DNA of 64,000 bases, from assembly GCA_902141825.1 (NCBI GenBank), contig CABFPG010000001.1, positions 1 through 64,000 on the forward strand, written 5' to 3'. This DNA is from Thalassocella blandensis. GTDB taxonomy: Bacteria > Pseudomonadota > Gammaproteobacteria > Pseudomonadales > Cellvibrionaceae. A model generated the notes under the pieces. It saw nothing but the letters and a program-made list of their open reading frames with translations, was not told the origin of the DNA and did no database searches. A program made the translations under genes and the position numbers. Position 1 is the stretch's first letter, and the number at the start of each line of letters is the position of its first letter. Shown in pieces: positions 38,686 through 47,379 of this stretch.

Positions 38686-40081
38686 TGAGGAACAACAGCC
38701 AAATCTAAAAGCTTTGGTCAACGACAGAATTAACCGCTGGCGCGATGGAAGCATCGATCGCGTTGCGGATCTGCCAACCTTTGAGCAGACCGGTCAAGTA
38801 AAAGAAGTGGTCGGTACATTGGTTGAAGGTTACCTGTCCGGAGCGAAAATCGGCGATATGTGCGCTTTATATAATAGCGAAAAGTTTGATGAGAACGATG
38901 AAGATATTATTCTCGCCGAGGTTGTGGGCTTTACCAGTGACAATTGTCTGCTTTCTGCTTTAGGTTCGCTGGAAGGCGTGTCAGACAGAACAAAAATACG
39001 CGCGTTGCGCGCATCACATAAAATCACAGTTTCCGACAATCTGTTCGGCCAGGTACTCGACGGCTTCGGGCGCTCTATTAACGGCGTAAAACAAGGAGCA
39101 TTCAGCCTGGAAAAGCTCTCTGTTTTCGCTAAAGACGCAACGCCCGTGATCGCAGAAGCACTGGAACCAACTGAAAAACCACGTATCGAACGCCCCCTGC
39201 CAACAGGTGTTCGCGTCATCGATTCCATGTTAACGATGGGTGAAGGCCAGCGTATCGGATTATTTGCCGGTGCCGGTTGCGGTAAAACCACCCTGTTAAT
39301 GTCGATTGCACGAGGTGCTCAGGTTGATGCCGTGGTCATTGGCTTGATTGGTGAACGAGGACGTGAATTGCGAGAGTTTCTCGATCACGAACTCGATGAT
39401 GAAATTCTTAGTAAAACGGTTCTGGTTTGTGCCACATCGGATAAAAGCTCGATGGAACGCTCTCGCGCAGCCTTTACCGCCACGGCGATAGCTGAGGGTT
39501 TTCGCGATAAAGGCATGAAGGTGTTACTGCTGATTGACTCTCTCACACGTTTCGCACGTGCTCAGCGTGAGATTGGTTTAGCCGCCGGTGAGCCTCCAGC
39601 AAAAGGTGGTTTTCCGCCTTCAACTTATACCATGCTGCCAAAAATTATTGAGCGTGCAGGTAACTCAAACAAAGGATCAATCACCGCTCTGTACACCGTA
39701 CTGATTGAGGGCGATTCGATGAGCGATCCTATTGCCGATGAATCGCGATCACTCCTTGATGGCCATATTATTTTATCGAGAAAACTCGGAGAAAATGGCC
39801 ACTACCCTGCCGTTGATGTAACGGCCAGTCTTAGTCGTACGATGACAAACGTGGTGGATAAAGATCACATGTCAAACGCGATCAAGGCCAGAAAATACTT
39901 ATCAATTTACAAAGATTTGGAACTATTAATCCGTTTGGGCGAATACAAGAAGGGAGAGGATGTAAATTCTGATATCGCAGTAAATTTAAATCCTCAAATC
40001 AATGAGTTTTTACAGCAGGGAACACGAGACACTACACCAATGGACGAAGCCGTTGCCAGGCTTGCGTCAATAGTTAACTAA
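38666..40081 (+). CDS. sctN: T3SS ATPase SctN (HrcN)
   Basis: A 471-residue rotary ATPase that strips chaperones and unfolds substrates at the export gate. Walker A is GAGCGKT (about 201-209); Walker B is VLLLIDSLTRFARAQREIG; the C-terminal domain contains the family block ADESRSLLDGHIILSRKL. I chose the ATG at 38666, 5 nt after GGGAGA; a GTG one codon earlier is also possible. It overlaps the end of sctD, consistent with coupled translation. Confidence 0.97.
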   Translation: MLNFSGNEEQQPNLKALVNDRINRWRDGSIDRVADLPTFEQTGQVKEVVGTLVEGYLSGAKIGDMCALYNSEKFDENDEDIILAEVVGFTSDNCLLSALGSLEGVSDRTKIRALRASHKITVSDNLFGQVLDGFGRSINGVKQGAFSLEKLSVFAKDATPVIAEALEPTEKPRIERPLPTGVRVIDSMLTMGEGQRIGLFAGAGCGKTTLLMSIARGAQVDAVVIGLIGERGRELREFLDHELDDEILSKTVLVCATSDKSSMERSRAAFTATAIAEGFRDKGMKVLLLIDSLTRFARAQREIGLAAGEPPAKGGFPPSTYTMLPKIIERAGNSNKGSITALYTVLIEGDSMSDPIADESRSLLDGHIILSRKLGENGHYPAVDVTASLSRTMTNVVDKDHMSNAIKARKYLSIYKDLELLIRLGEYKKGEDVNSDIAVNLNPQINEFLQQGTRDTTPMDEAVARLASIVN

Positions 40082-40111
40082 TACATTCAATACGAGTCGG
40101 GGAAGGTTATT

Positions 40112-40645
40112 ATGAATTTAGAACTTGCACAAATTTCAAATGTTACCGAAAGATTTTACGGCAAATGGCAGCCAGCAGCCTCTAACGATGGTCTGATCAA
40201 TCCAGACGGCACCATCACCTATCAGGCTGTTGAAGGTTTTATTTCGCCGCTGAAGCAATTGGTGACCTTTACAAAGGACGCACATCCCATGGCGGAAGAT
40301 GAGTACGAAGAGCCCACAGCGGCGGAATATGAGCGCGATGTTGATTCTCGTATTTACACCAACAATATCTCAGGCTCTTTGATTGCTAAAGTCCTGATCG
40401 AGAAGTTTCAACGTCACAAGGATCTTCGTGAAGTGTACTTCACTATTAAAAATCGTCGCCGCCAGGCTTCCATTCACGCCAACATCCTGGATGGCAGCTT
40501 GCACTGCACCATTTCAACGGCGTCTGAAACGCTGAGAAGACACTTCACCCTGGAAAAACGTGAACTGATTCTCACTATTCGCGAGACATTGCGCCTGAAT
40601 ATGTACGTGACCATCTCTGATGAGATTATTTTTGGGCGAGCCTAA
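40112..40645 (+). CDS. Extra T3SS protein sharing the C-terminal domain of SctP
   Basis: A 177-residue soluble protein between sctN and sctO, a place with no gene in the standard Hrp1 order. Its last 70 residues align with the last 70 of SctP (41188-41739) without gaps: shared positions include LR..xF.I.N, an [IL].[DN]G...C.[IL]S..SE.LRR core and a final hydrophobic strand. I count about 18 identities in 66. The N-terminal 100 residues are unique and acidic. SctP-type (FliK/T3S4) domains control the switch from needle to later substrates by binding SctU, so this may be a second switch protein or a partner of SctP. Clearly a T3SS gene by context. Confidence 0.75.
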   Translation: MNLELAQISNVTERFYGKWQPAASNDGLINPDGTITYQAVEGFISPLKQLVTFTKDAHPMAEDEYEEPTAAEYERDVDSRIYTNNISGSLIAKVLIEKFQRHKDLREVYFTIKNRRRQASIHANILDGSLHCTISTASETLRRHFTLEKRELILTIRETLRLNMYVTISDEIIFGRA

Positions 40646-40714
40646 TGAACTTGTGCAACTTTTTGATTGAATTGGCCACGTTATTAGTGTGTTTAATTCA
40701 ATCAGAAGTGTGCA

Positions 40715-41191
40715 ATGAAAAAGATTCGTCACTTTTTACAAGAGCAGGTCAAAAACAATGACGATGCTGAAACCATCAAGCAACTCGAGCGCATCCTGAC
40801 GATCCGCAAAAATCGACAGGAGCGTCTTGAGTCACAGACCCGCGAATATCGCCGTAATCTGGCGGACAAGGAAAAAGAACTGCAAACGGCTATATCTGAA
40901 GCCCAACAGTTCAAACAGGAATCTATTGCCACTATCGCAGCGCTGCGTGAAGACACTACCGGCCAGGCGCTATCCGTCAACGAGATCTTCGAGTGGAAAC
41001 ACAAAGAAGTCAGCTTGACACAACAAGTCGAACAGTCCTTCGAAAACTGCGACCAGATTGAAGCGCAGAAACACGCCGAATCCAAAAAGCTCGACGACCA
41101 CTTGCAAGTATATAAACAAGCCGTTATCGACGCTGAAAAGATATCCCTGATTAAAGACGAAGTTGCTGATAAACAGAGGGAGGACGCATGA
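40715..41191 (+). CDS. sctO: T3SS stalk protein SctO (HrpO/YscO)
   Basis: A 158-residue protein that is almost wholly coiled coil (charged heptads from about 5 to 150), matching the FliJ/YscO/HrpO stalk that enters the SctN hexamer and links it to SctV. Its order between the ATPase and SctP agrees. It ends with a 4-bp ATGA overlap with sctP. Confidence 0.85.
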   Translation: MKKIRHFLQEQVKNNDDAETIKQLERILTIRKNRQERLESQTREYRRNLADKEKELQTAISEAQQFKQESIATIAALREDTTGQALSVNEIFEWKHKEVSLTQQVEQSFENCDQIEAQKHAESKKLDDHLQVYKQAVIDAEKISLIKDEVADKQREDA

Positions 41192-41739
41192 CCGTTGCCA
41201 CCACCAAACCTGCCAACCAAACGAGTAATAACACTAAGACCGACAATAAGGCCAGCCCTTCTGCGCGCGATCGACAGAAAACCGGTGATGTTAAAAAGCA
41301 TGATCAATTAAGTTTTCTGGAGGGGATTCGCGGCCTGGAAAGCGGTATTCCTTTTATCGCCGGTGGATTTGACAGCCAGCCAGTCAGCAGTAAACCCGGT
41401 GTGACGCGGGATCTTCCGGGCAACGCCCACCATGCGCACGGCAGCGCTCAGGCAGGGCTGAATGCGCCTGCAGCTGAAGACGCAAGTGCAGCCATGCTGA
41501 GCAACACCATCATTCAAAAAATGCTAAGAGATCCTGCACTGCGCAACATGGCATTTTCAATCCAGAACAAACACGGCAGTGTCAATGTGGAAGCCGCTAT
41601 TAACAATGGCCACATGCGCTGTGTGCTTTCGAGTAAAAGCGAAAAGCTAAGACGCCGCATGCACAATGCACGTGAACAAATCATCAACCGCGTGGGTGGC
41701 CATCTGCGCATGCCAGTCGAATTAAATATTGAAGAGTGA
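41188..41739 (+). CDS. sctP: T3SS needle-length/substrate-switch regulator SctP (HrpP)
   Basis: A 183-residue protein with a disordered N-terminal half (Thr/Asn/Ser-rich, about 1-100) and a compact C-terminal domain (about 110-183) of T3S4 type. HrpP holds this place in Hrp1 operons and regulates the switch from pilin to effector secretion through SctU. Its C-terminal domain is closely related to that of the extra protein at 40112. It overlaps sctO (ATGA). Confidence 0.8.
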   Translation: MTVATTKPANQTSNNTKTDNKASPSARDRQKTGDVKKHDQLSFLEGIRGLESGIPFIAGGFDSQPVSSKPGVTRDLPGNAHHAHGSAQAGLNAPAAEDASAAMLSNTIIQKMLRDPALRNMAFSIQNKHGSVNVEAAINNGHMRCVLSSKSEKLRRRMHNAREQIINRVGGHLRMPVELNIEE

Positions 41740-41744
41740 AGAGC

Positions 41745-42899
41745 ATGAGCAACTATTTTGAACGGCCATCCAGTAAGAGCAGCAGCTACTCAACTTACAG
41801 CCACGCATCGGACGTTAAACGAGCTGATATCCGCGAATTACTGACCCTAAAACAATACGATAAAGAGAGCATGATGATCAATAATCGTCTGCTGTCGAGT
41901 ATTGGCTGCGAATTTAAAGTCAACAACCCTCTCACCAATCAGGATGAGCCCTGGCACATTCGCTTGAGCAGAGCAAAGTCCAAGGGTGCCAATACTGAAC
42001 AGTATCTGTGCCTGGAAAGCGAAAGCTCCCAGTACTGGGTATCCGATGGGTTAAAATTCCTCGCTCACCTCACGGGAATCCATTTAAAGAAAAACCAGAG
42101 CAGTATGATCAACATGTTGCTTCCCAAAATTCCAGCGCCGATTCAAGAGATATTTGGCTGGAAACTGGCCTACCTGGCCGTCCCCCCGCAAGAGGCCTAC
42201 CTGCTGGACTTTCACTACGGCAGTAAGGATGTTGACCTAAAGGTTAAGCTTGCGGTCGAGAAGTCCACATGCCTGAACCTGATACACCACAAGCGCTTTA
42301 AAAGCCTGCAACAAAAGCCTCTGGCCAAAGAAATCACCATCAGCTCTGCAATATCACTGGGAAGCATCAACATTGGTATGCTTGAAGCCAGTCAATTACA
42401 GATTGGAGACCTGATCTACCTTAAAGAAACACGTTTTAATGCGAATGGCAGCGGCGTACTGCCCTTCGGGCCTTTCACTTTATTCGCGCAAATTGAACTT
42501 GTTGACAACCAATACCACTTAGCCATAAACAGATGGGAAAGAAACATGACAGACGAAACTACACTTACTGACGATGATGAATTAATCAGTGATGATATGG
42601 ACGTTTCATACTCTGATGATGACGATGAAACGCAACATATGGCTGATGGTGAAGAGTCCGACGCAGACCAATTACCGGTTGGAGATTTACCAATAAAAAT
42701 CGACGTGCGATTGGGCTCAATCAAGTTCGCCGTTAAAGACTTACACAAAATTGTAGAGGGCAAACTCTACCCAATCAACTCGCCCGCAAAAGGCTCCGTA
42801 CAGCTTATGCACAACGACATGGAAATCGCTCGCGGTCAACTGGTTGAAGTCGATGGCAAGCTCGCCGTAGAAATTCAAAAACATTGGGTGCAGGTATGA
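41745..42899 (+). CDS. sctQ: T3SS cytosolic sorting-platform protein SctQ (HrcQ), unsplit
   Basis: A 384-residue C-ring/sorting platform protein. The C-terminal 75 residues form a SpoA domain (DLPIKIDVRLGSIKFAVKDL to the end), and a more divergent SpoA-like region precedes it. They are separated by a very acidic linker (many Asp/Glu, about residues 270-310). In P. syringae this protein is split into HrcQA and HrcQB; here it is one gene. A strong internal ribosome site inside the gene could make the C-terminal part separately. I chose the ATG at 41745; a GTG at 41736 overlapping the sctP stop is the alternative. Confidence 0.85.
   Translation: MSNYFERPSSKSSSYSTYSHASDVKRADIRELLTLKQYDKESMMINNRLLSSIGCEFKVNNPLTNQDEPWHIRLSRAKSKGANTEQYLCLESESSQYWVSDGLKFLAHLTGIHLKKNQSSMINMLLPKIPAPIQEIFGWKLAYLAVPPQEAYLLDFHYGSKDVDLKVKLAVEKSTCLNLIHHKRFKSLQQKPLAKEITISSAISLGSINIGMLEASQLQIGDLIYLKETRFNANGSGVLPFGPFTLFAQIELVDNQYHLAINRWERNMTDETTLTDDDELISDDMDVSYSDDDDETQHMADGEESDADQLPVGDLPIKIDVRLGSIKFAVKDLHKIVEGKLYPINSPAKGSVQLMHNDMEIARGQLVEVDGKLAVEIQKHWVQV
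42531..42548 (+). promoter_or_regulatory. Internal ribosome site and start for a SctQ-C product
   Basis: GGGAAAGAAAC directly precedes an in-frame ATG at 42546 (residue Met268 of the ATG-started protein, in WERNMTDE). Translation from here would give a 117-residue protein made of the acidic linker and the SpoA domain. Similar internal products exist for YscQ and SpaO. Confidence 0.5.
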
Positions 42900-43552
42900 C
42901 CGGTGCAGAAAGTTTTGAACCGTATCCACTAATACTGTTACTGGCAGGTCTTTCGGTACTGCCATTTTTACTGGTCGTTACCACATCGTTTCTTAAAATC
43001 TCCATGGTGTTGCTTATTGTCCGTAATGCCATGGGGATACAGCAGGTGCCACCCAATATGGCTCTGCACGGTATTGCTCTGGCATTGACCATTTTTATTA
43101 TGGCTCCGACCATTCAAGAAATCAGTAACAAGGTCGACGAAGTGTCGCTGGAGGACAAAAGCGTCTCCGCCATACTTGAAAACGTGGGTCCAGTGGCAGA
43201 ACCTTTGCGCAATTTTATGACAAAGCAGATACACCCGGACGTCAAAACCATGATGCTGGAAACCGCAAAAGGTGTCTGGCCTGCTGAAATGTACGAAAAA
43301 ACGGATAAAGACAATTTCCTATTGCTGATACCATCATTCGTGATTTCTGAATTACAAACGGGCTTGAAAATCGGCTTTTTAATCTATGTCCCCTTTATCG
43401 TCATAGACCTGCTGGTTTCCAATATTCTTCTGGCCCTGGGCATGCAGATGGTATCGCCAATGACGATCTCCCTGCCGCTGAAAATTCTGCTCTTCGTGCT
43501 TGTAGACGGCTGGGCAAAACTATTACACAGTCTGGCACTGTCTTACGTTTAA
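42896..43552 (+). CDS. sctR: T3SS export apparatus protein SctR (HrcR)
   Basis: A 218-residue membrane protein of the FliP/SctR family, core of the export channel. It shows the expected blocks: VVTTSFLKISMVLLIVRNAMG near the N terminus, then SFVISELQTGLKIGFLIYVPFIVIDLLVSNILLALGM and SLPLKILLFVLVDGW at the end. The ATG at 42896 overlaps the sctQ stop (ATGA); a TTG four codons upstream is less likely. It is followed by 278 bp that contain two inverted repeats, the longest gap inside the operon. Confidence 0.96.
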   Translation: MTGAESFEPYPLILLLAGLSVLPFLLVVTTSFLKISMVLLIVRNAMGIQQVPPNMALHGIALALTIFIMAPTIQEISNKVDEVSLEDKSVSAILENVGPVAEPLRNFMTKQIHPDVKTMMLETAKGVWPAEMYEKTDKDNFLLLIPSFVISELQTGLKIGFLIYVPFIVIDLLVSNILLALGMQMVSPMTISLPLKILLFVLVDGWAKLLHSLALSYV

Positions 43553-43830
43553 ATATTTTAAGCCTGGGTTTAGGTCCTGATTTACGCCTTAATCTACACC
43601 CAGGCTTAAACCCCACCTTACACCTGGAAACGGTGGGGTCCGCTCGAAATCCTTTCACCACCACCCCGTTGCTAACAAAAACATTTTGAACTTATTCCTG
43701 AAAAACGACAATTAAAGAAAGAGTACGCGAAATATCGCTGCACTCTTTTGCCTCCTCCTTCAAGATGCGTCGACGCTATCGACAAGGCGGCAAGACTGTT
43801 ACTTTTATACATAACTTAACTGGTAGTTTT
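43553..43830. other. Intra-operon gap with two inverted repeats
   Basis: Between sctR and sctS. A 13-bp perfect inverted repeat TTTAAGCCTGGGT (43557-43569) / ACCCAGGCTTAAA (43598-43610) is followed by ACCCCACC (43610-43617) / GGTGGGGT (43632-43639). Neither is followed by a T run. They could stabilise or process the mRNA or attenuate it. No gene is seen; the sctS frame is open further upstream but family length argues for the start at 43831. Confidence 0.7.
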
Positions 43831-44094
43831 ATGGATTTCGAATCAATTACGCTGTTCCAGAACGGCCTGTTACTCGTAGTGCTGCTCTCCGCGCCGGCAT
43901 TGTTAGCTGCTGTCATCTTCGGTGTAATGATTTCCCTGATCCAAACACTGATTCAGGTTCAAGACCAGACCTTACCCTTTGCTATCAAACTAGTTGCCGT
44001 GGGTATAACCCTGTTTGCTACAGGCGGGTGGATTGCCAGTGAAATGATCAATCTGGCGAATACCGCATTTAATCAGATTATTTACCTCCACTAA
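43831..44094 (+). CDS. sctS: T3SS export apparatus protein SctS (HrcS)
   Basis: An 87-residue protein with two membrane helices, matching SctS/FliQ length. Family blocks: LLVVLLSAPALLAAVIFGVMISLIQTLIQVQDQTLPFAIKL. The open frame extends upstream, but the ATG at 43831 (MDFESITLF) gives the family length. It forms the helical export channel with SctR and SctT. Confidence 0.95.
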   Translation: MDFESITLFQNGLLLVVLLSAPALLAAVIFGVMISLIQTLIQVQDQTLPFAIKLVAVGITLFATGGWIASEMINLANTAFNQIIYLH

Positions 44095-44118
44095 GTCTAA
44101 TCACCGAGTTCTCGCCGC

Positions 44119-44919
44119 ATGGAACAGGATTTAATACACAATGTGCATCATGCTCTTATGAGCATCGCGTTGGCCATGCCACGCATTTATATTGCATTGC
44201 TGTTAGTGCCCGCGATGGGTTTGAAAGAAGCCAAAGGGCTCATCAAAACCGGCATTGTCGTCGCCACGGCCATCCCCGTCGCTGTCAACAATTATTACAA
44301 CGTAGACCCCAGTGCCTACGGTCCATTAAATATCGCCTTTATTATGCTGAAAGAGGCCGCCATAGGCATGGTGATTGGCTATCTCCTATCACTGCCGTTT
44401 CACCTGTTTATGTCCATTGGTGCGATTATTGATAACCAGCGAGGCGCTACCAGTGGTCAAATGTTCGACCCCGCTCTGGGAAGCACCACCCTGCTCGGCT
44501 CTTTCATGCAAAAAACATTTGTCATCATGATTATTGAAGCGGGATTATTTGCCACAATTTTTTCCGTGATTACCAAAACTTATCTATTCTGGCCCATATC
44601 CGAAGTCATCCCGGAACCGTTGTTTTCTGGTGAGCAATACATTATCGATCAGTTCAACACTATGACTCGACACATTATGCTCTACGTATTGCCCGTGCTC
44701 ATCGTGACCTTACTGGTCGACCTTGGGTTTGCTGTGGTTGGCCTGTTCAGTCCACAATTGCAGGTATTTTTCCTTTCCATGCCTGCAAAATCTTTAGCGT
44801 CGCTGCTGACACTGGTGCTATATGCCAGCACGCTCTGGTACTACGGTTTGCTCGAAGTTGGAAAATACGCAGACCTGCAAGATTCCATGCACCTTCTTTT
44901 CTTTACGCCTTTTAAATAA
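44119..44919 (+). CDS. sctT: T3SS export apparatus protein SctT (HrcT)
   Basis: A 266-residue protein with six to eight membrane helices of the FliR/SctT family. Family marks include RIYIALLLVPAMG, FIMLKEAAIGMVIGYLLSLPF and GAIIDNQRGATSGQMFDP. It starts 24 bp after sctS and is followed 37 bp later by sctU. It caps the export channel. Confidence 0.96.
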   Translation: MEQDLIHNVHHALMSIALAMPRIYIALLLVPAMGLKEAKGLIKTGIVVATAIPVAVNNYYNVDPSAYGPLNIAFIMLKEAAIGMVIGYLLSLPFHLFMSIGAIIDNQRGATSGQMFDPALGSTTLLGSFMQKTFVIMIIEAGLFATIFSVITKTYLFWPISEVIPEPLFSGEQYIIDQFNTMTRHIMLYVLPVLIVTLLVDLGFAVVGLFSPQLQVFFLSMPAKSLASLLTLVLYASTLWYYGLLEVGKYADLQDSMHLLFFTPFK

Positions 44920-44956
44920 AGGCCGGCTTTTACTATAGCGAGAATAAGAGAACACC

Positions 44957-46408
44957 ATGAGTGAGAAGACCGAAGAACCCACCGAGAAGAAACTCAAGGA
45001 CTCGAGAGAAAAAGGCCAGGTTGGAGTCAGTCAGGACATCACCAAGCTGATTTCCACCATTGTGATTTTCAGCGCATTGTTTGGTATGGGCAACAGCCTG
45101 GTTGAAAAAGGCAAGCAGGCGATAGAATTTTCCATACTTCGCACCAACGCTGACTTTTCGTTGGCGGCCGCCGAGGTAGGGACCAAAGTCTTTAACCAGG
45201 CCCTCACCATTATCATTATCGTTGTATTTGTCGCATTTTTTATGAAAATTGTCGGGACCTGGATTCAAACGGGTCCGATGTTCACCCCCAAAGCGGTTAA
45301 AATAGATTTTGCCAAACTCAATCCAATTTCCACATTGAAAAACATGTTTTCAATGAAGAAGTTTTATGAGCTGTTTAATAACATCGTCAAAGTTGCTGTT
45401 ATTACACTGGTATTCTATGCGCTGATTAAGGCGTATCTCCCTACGCTGTTTTTACTCCCAACCGGTGAGCTTGAAATGCTTTCGAACTCTGGAGTAAGCC
45501 TGTTCCGCAACGCTATCGTGATTGCACTGAGTATTTTGCTGGTGCTCTCGGTATTCGACTTTGCCATGCAGAAGTTTTTCCATAAAAAGCAATTGAAAAT
45601 GTCAATTGACGAAGTAAAACGGGAATATAAGGATTCCGAAGGGGACCCGCATGTCAAAGGGCAACGTGATGCCATCCGTCAGGAAATTCTGGAAAGCGAA
45701 CCGGAAAACATTGATCAGTTAGTACAAGATGCCGATGCTGTGGTGGTCAACCCAACACACTTTGCCGTCGCACTATATTATCGTGAAGGCGAAACGCCGC
45801 TGCCGAAAATACTGTGTAAGGGGCATGATGATAAAGCCCGTGAAATTATTTCCTGTGCGAAAAAACATGATAAACCCGTTATCCGTTATGTATGGCTGGC
45901 GCGAACACTGTATGCCCACGATGGCGTTTACATTCCAAGAAAGACCATGCCAGGGGTTATTGCCATCTATCAGGCCATTAAACCTCTGATGGAAGACAAC
46001 GATGATCTGGCGGATGAAGAAAACACCTTGATCGATGAGGCACAACTTAAAGAGAAAGAGCTGAAAGAAATCGAGGAAGAGAAAGAGAGAAACCGCATTC
46101 GAAACAACGAAAAGCTCGAACTGCAGAAAATGCGAGAAAAAATTCTGCAAAGTGCCAAAACACGGACAGCAACTCTTTCAGAAAAGCGTCAAAGCCGTAC
46201 TGATATAACATTACCGGATACGAAAACCACGAATCCACCAAAAACACCAGAAAGAGCAAAAGCTTCTGAAACGTCTAAGACACCAGAGAAAACAGAAGCA
46301 AATAAAATGCAACGGGAAATACCGGCTGGTACGGGGCAACCACGGAAAGTACGCAAGGTAGTAAAATCCCCCAGCGTAAACAAAACGGATGCAAAGAATC
46401 GCGAATAG
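44957..46408 (+). CDS. sctU: T3SS autocleaving switch protein SctU (HrcU) with long C-terminal tail
   Basis: A 483-residue FlhB/SctU protein. Residues 1-210 carry four membrane helices; the cytosolic domain contains the autocleavage motif NPTH at 265-268 in the usual VVVNPTHFAVALYY context. The family usually ends near residue 350-360. Here a further 130 residues follow: an acidic Glu/Lys coiled-coil-like part (about 350-415), then a Thr/Pro/Lys-rich disordered tail. Such a tail is unusual and lies where SctP-type proteins dock. It is the last gene of the operon, followed by a terminator. Confidence 0.95.
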   Translation: MSEKTEEPTEKKLKDSREKGQVGVSQDITKLISTIVIFSALFGMGNSLVEKGKQAIEFSILRTNADFSLAAAEVGTKVFNQALTIIIIVVFVAFFMKIVGTWIQTGPMFTPKAVKIDFAKLNPISTLKNMFSMKKFYELFNNIVKVAVITLVFYALIKAYLPTLFLLPTGELEMLSNSGVSLFRNAIVIALSILLVLSVFDFAMQKFFHKKQLKMSIDEVKREYKDSEGDPHVKGQRDAIRQEILESEPENIDQLVQDADAVVVNPTHFAVALYYREGETPLPKILCKGHDDKAREIISCAKKHDKPVIRYVWLARTLYAHDGVYIPRKTMPGVIAIYQAIKPLMEDNDDLADEENTLIDEAQLKEKELKEIEEEKERNRIRNNEKLELQKMREKILQSAKTRTATLSEKRQSRTDITLPDTKTTNPPKTPERAKASETSKTPEKTEANKMQREIPAGTGQPRKVRKVVKSPSVNKTDAKNRE

Positions 46409-46441
46409 GCCAAGAATGGCCAGCAGGTAAACATGCTTACT

Positions 46442-46484
46442 AACACCCGAACCAACTAAAATACGGTTGCATTCGGGTGTTTCT
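46442..46484 (+). terminator. Rho-independent terminator of the sctW-sctU operon
   Basis: A 10-bp perfect stem (AACACCCGAA / TTCGGGTGTT) with a 20-nt loop that can pair further inside, followed by TTCTTT. It is 34 bp after the sctU stop. Confidence 0.78.
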
Positions 46485-47027
46485 TTAGCGTTAGACGCTG
46501 TTTGTTCCAGCCGTTAGGACTTCCACGCCTTGTATACTACGTGAAGCATTCAACGTATGTTTTGCATCTGTATTGCTTCTTGAAAATTCCATATCTTCCT
46601 GTCAAAAATTTCTTGACGAATAAAGATATACCCAAGTCCTGAAATTTCATTATTCGGGTTGCATTCAACTCCAGCTTTAAATGCATTTCGTCAGTTTGGC
46701 AGCTTATAATTGAGAGACATGCCAAGTGCAAAGAGTGTTAGCGTGCGAACTTTTAAACTCCGTCTTCCGAACATCAGCTTCCTATACAGATGGATACCTG
46801 CTTTCCCTACATTCCCAGCGTTCCCTGTTTTCCCTGTTTTCCCCTCCTATCCCATCCTCACCCTATATTCCACTACCCCCAATACAAAAGACATACGACT
46901 AACGGGATTTTGCGCCATAGTTTCAGACAAGCACCACTAAATAGTAATACCGCTTCTTTTCCAACAGGCATGTACCAGCTGCAATTTACTCAGCCGAAAA
47001 GGCGCTTTCATATGAAATAGAAAGTTG
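46485..47027. other. Non-coding gap between sctU and the palindrome
   Basis: About 540 bp without a gene I can support. Part of it (46798-46860) is a pyrimidine-rich tandem stretch. Small frames on both strands lack ribosome sites. Confidence 0.45.
46798..46860. repeat. Degenerate tandem array, about 9-10 bp (CATTCCCTG/TTTTCCCTG)
   Basis: Five to six near copies of TTCCCTGTT / TTCCCTACA with drift at both ends. It lies between the sctU terminator and the long palindrome at 47028. Confidence 0.6.
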
Positions 47028-47088
47028 ATACTGGTCTTATCCCCCGTTTATTACCAAAGTGGTTATGAATGGGGGATAAGACCAGTAT
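47028..47088. repeat. 61-bp long palindrome with perfect 18-bp arms
   Basis: Arms ATACTGGTCTTATCCCCC (47028-47045) and its exact complement (47071-47088). The 25-bp centre is itself nearly palindromic (ATTACCA aag TGGTTAT). No T run follows. It resembles a REP/MITE-type element or an insertion sequence end pair, but no transposase is present. Confidence 0.75.
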
Positions 47089-47290
47089 GAATGTCGGGGT
47101 GAAAAATGCGCCCGCTGAACGCAAAGTATGATTTAGAATTTCAGCGTCATGCATAATTTATAGAGGCAAACTTACTGTGTGTTTTAACGTTGTCTCTTAC
47201 CGAACTATGCACTGTGCTGTAACAGCTTACCAAGGATGGGCAACATGCCTTTCAACGAGGAAAACATGGCAATTTAATGCAACACCAAAA

Positions 47291-47329
47291 ACAAAGCCCC
47301 TGCAGCTGTGTAAGCTGCAGGGGCTTTGT
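47291..47329 (-). terminator. Strong Rho-independent terminator after the candidate secreted protein gene
   Basis: A 16-bp perfect stem (ACAAAGCCCCTGCAGC with its complement, 7-nt loop) followed on the minus strand by TTTTTGG. It lies about 50 bp after the stop at 47380. Confidence 0.88.
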
Positions 47330-47379
47330 CCTATTAAAACTCTAATACAGGGCGTTGTTGTTTCCCAGTCTAACGATAA

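Noticed and set aside
43401-43664. Minus-strand frame in the sctR-sctS gap
   Set aside because: It lies mostly on sctR in another frame and crosses the inverted repeats; no ribosome site.
46740-46772. CGAACT-N15-CCGA as another HrpL-type box
   Set aside because: The downstream half lacks CCAC and no gene follows on that strand.
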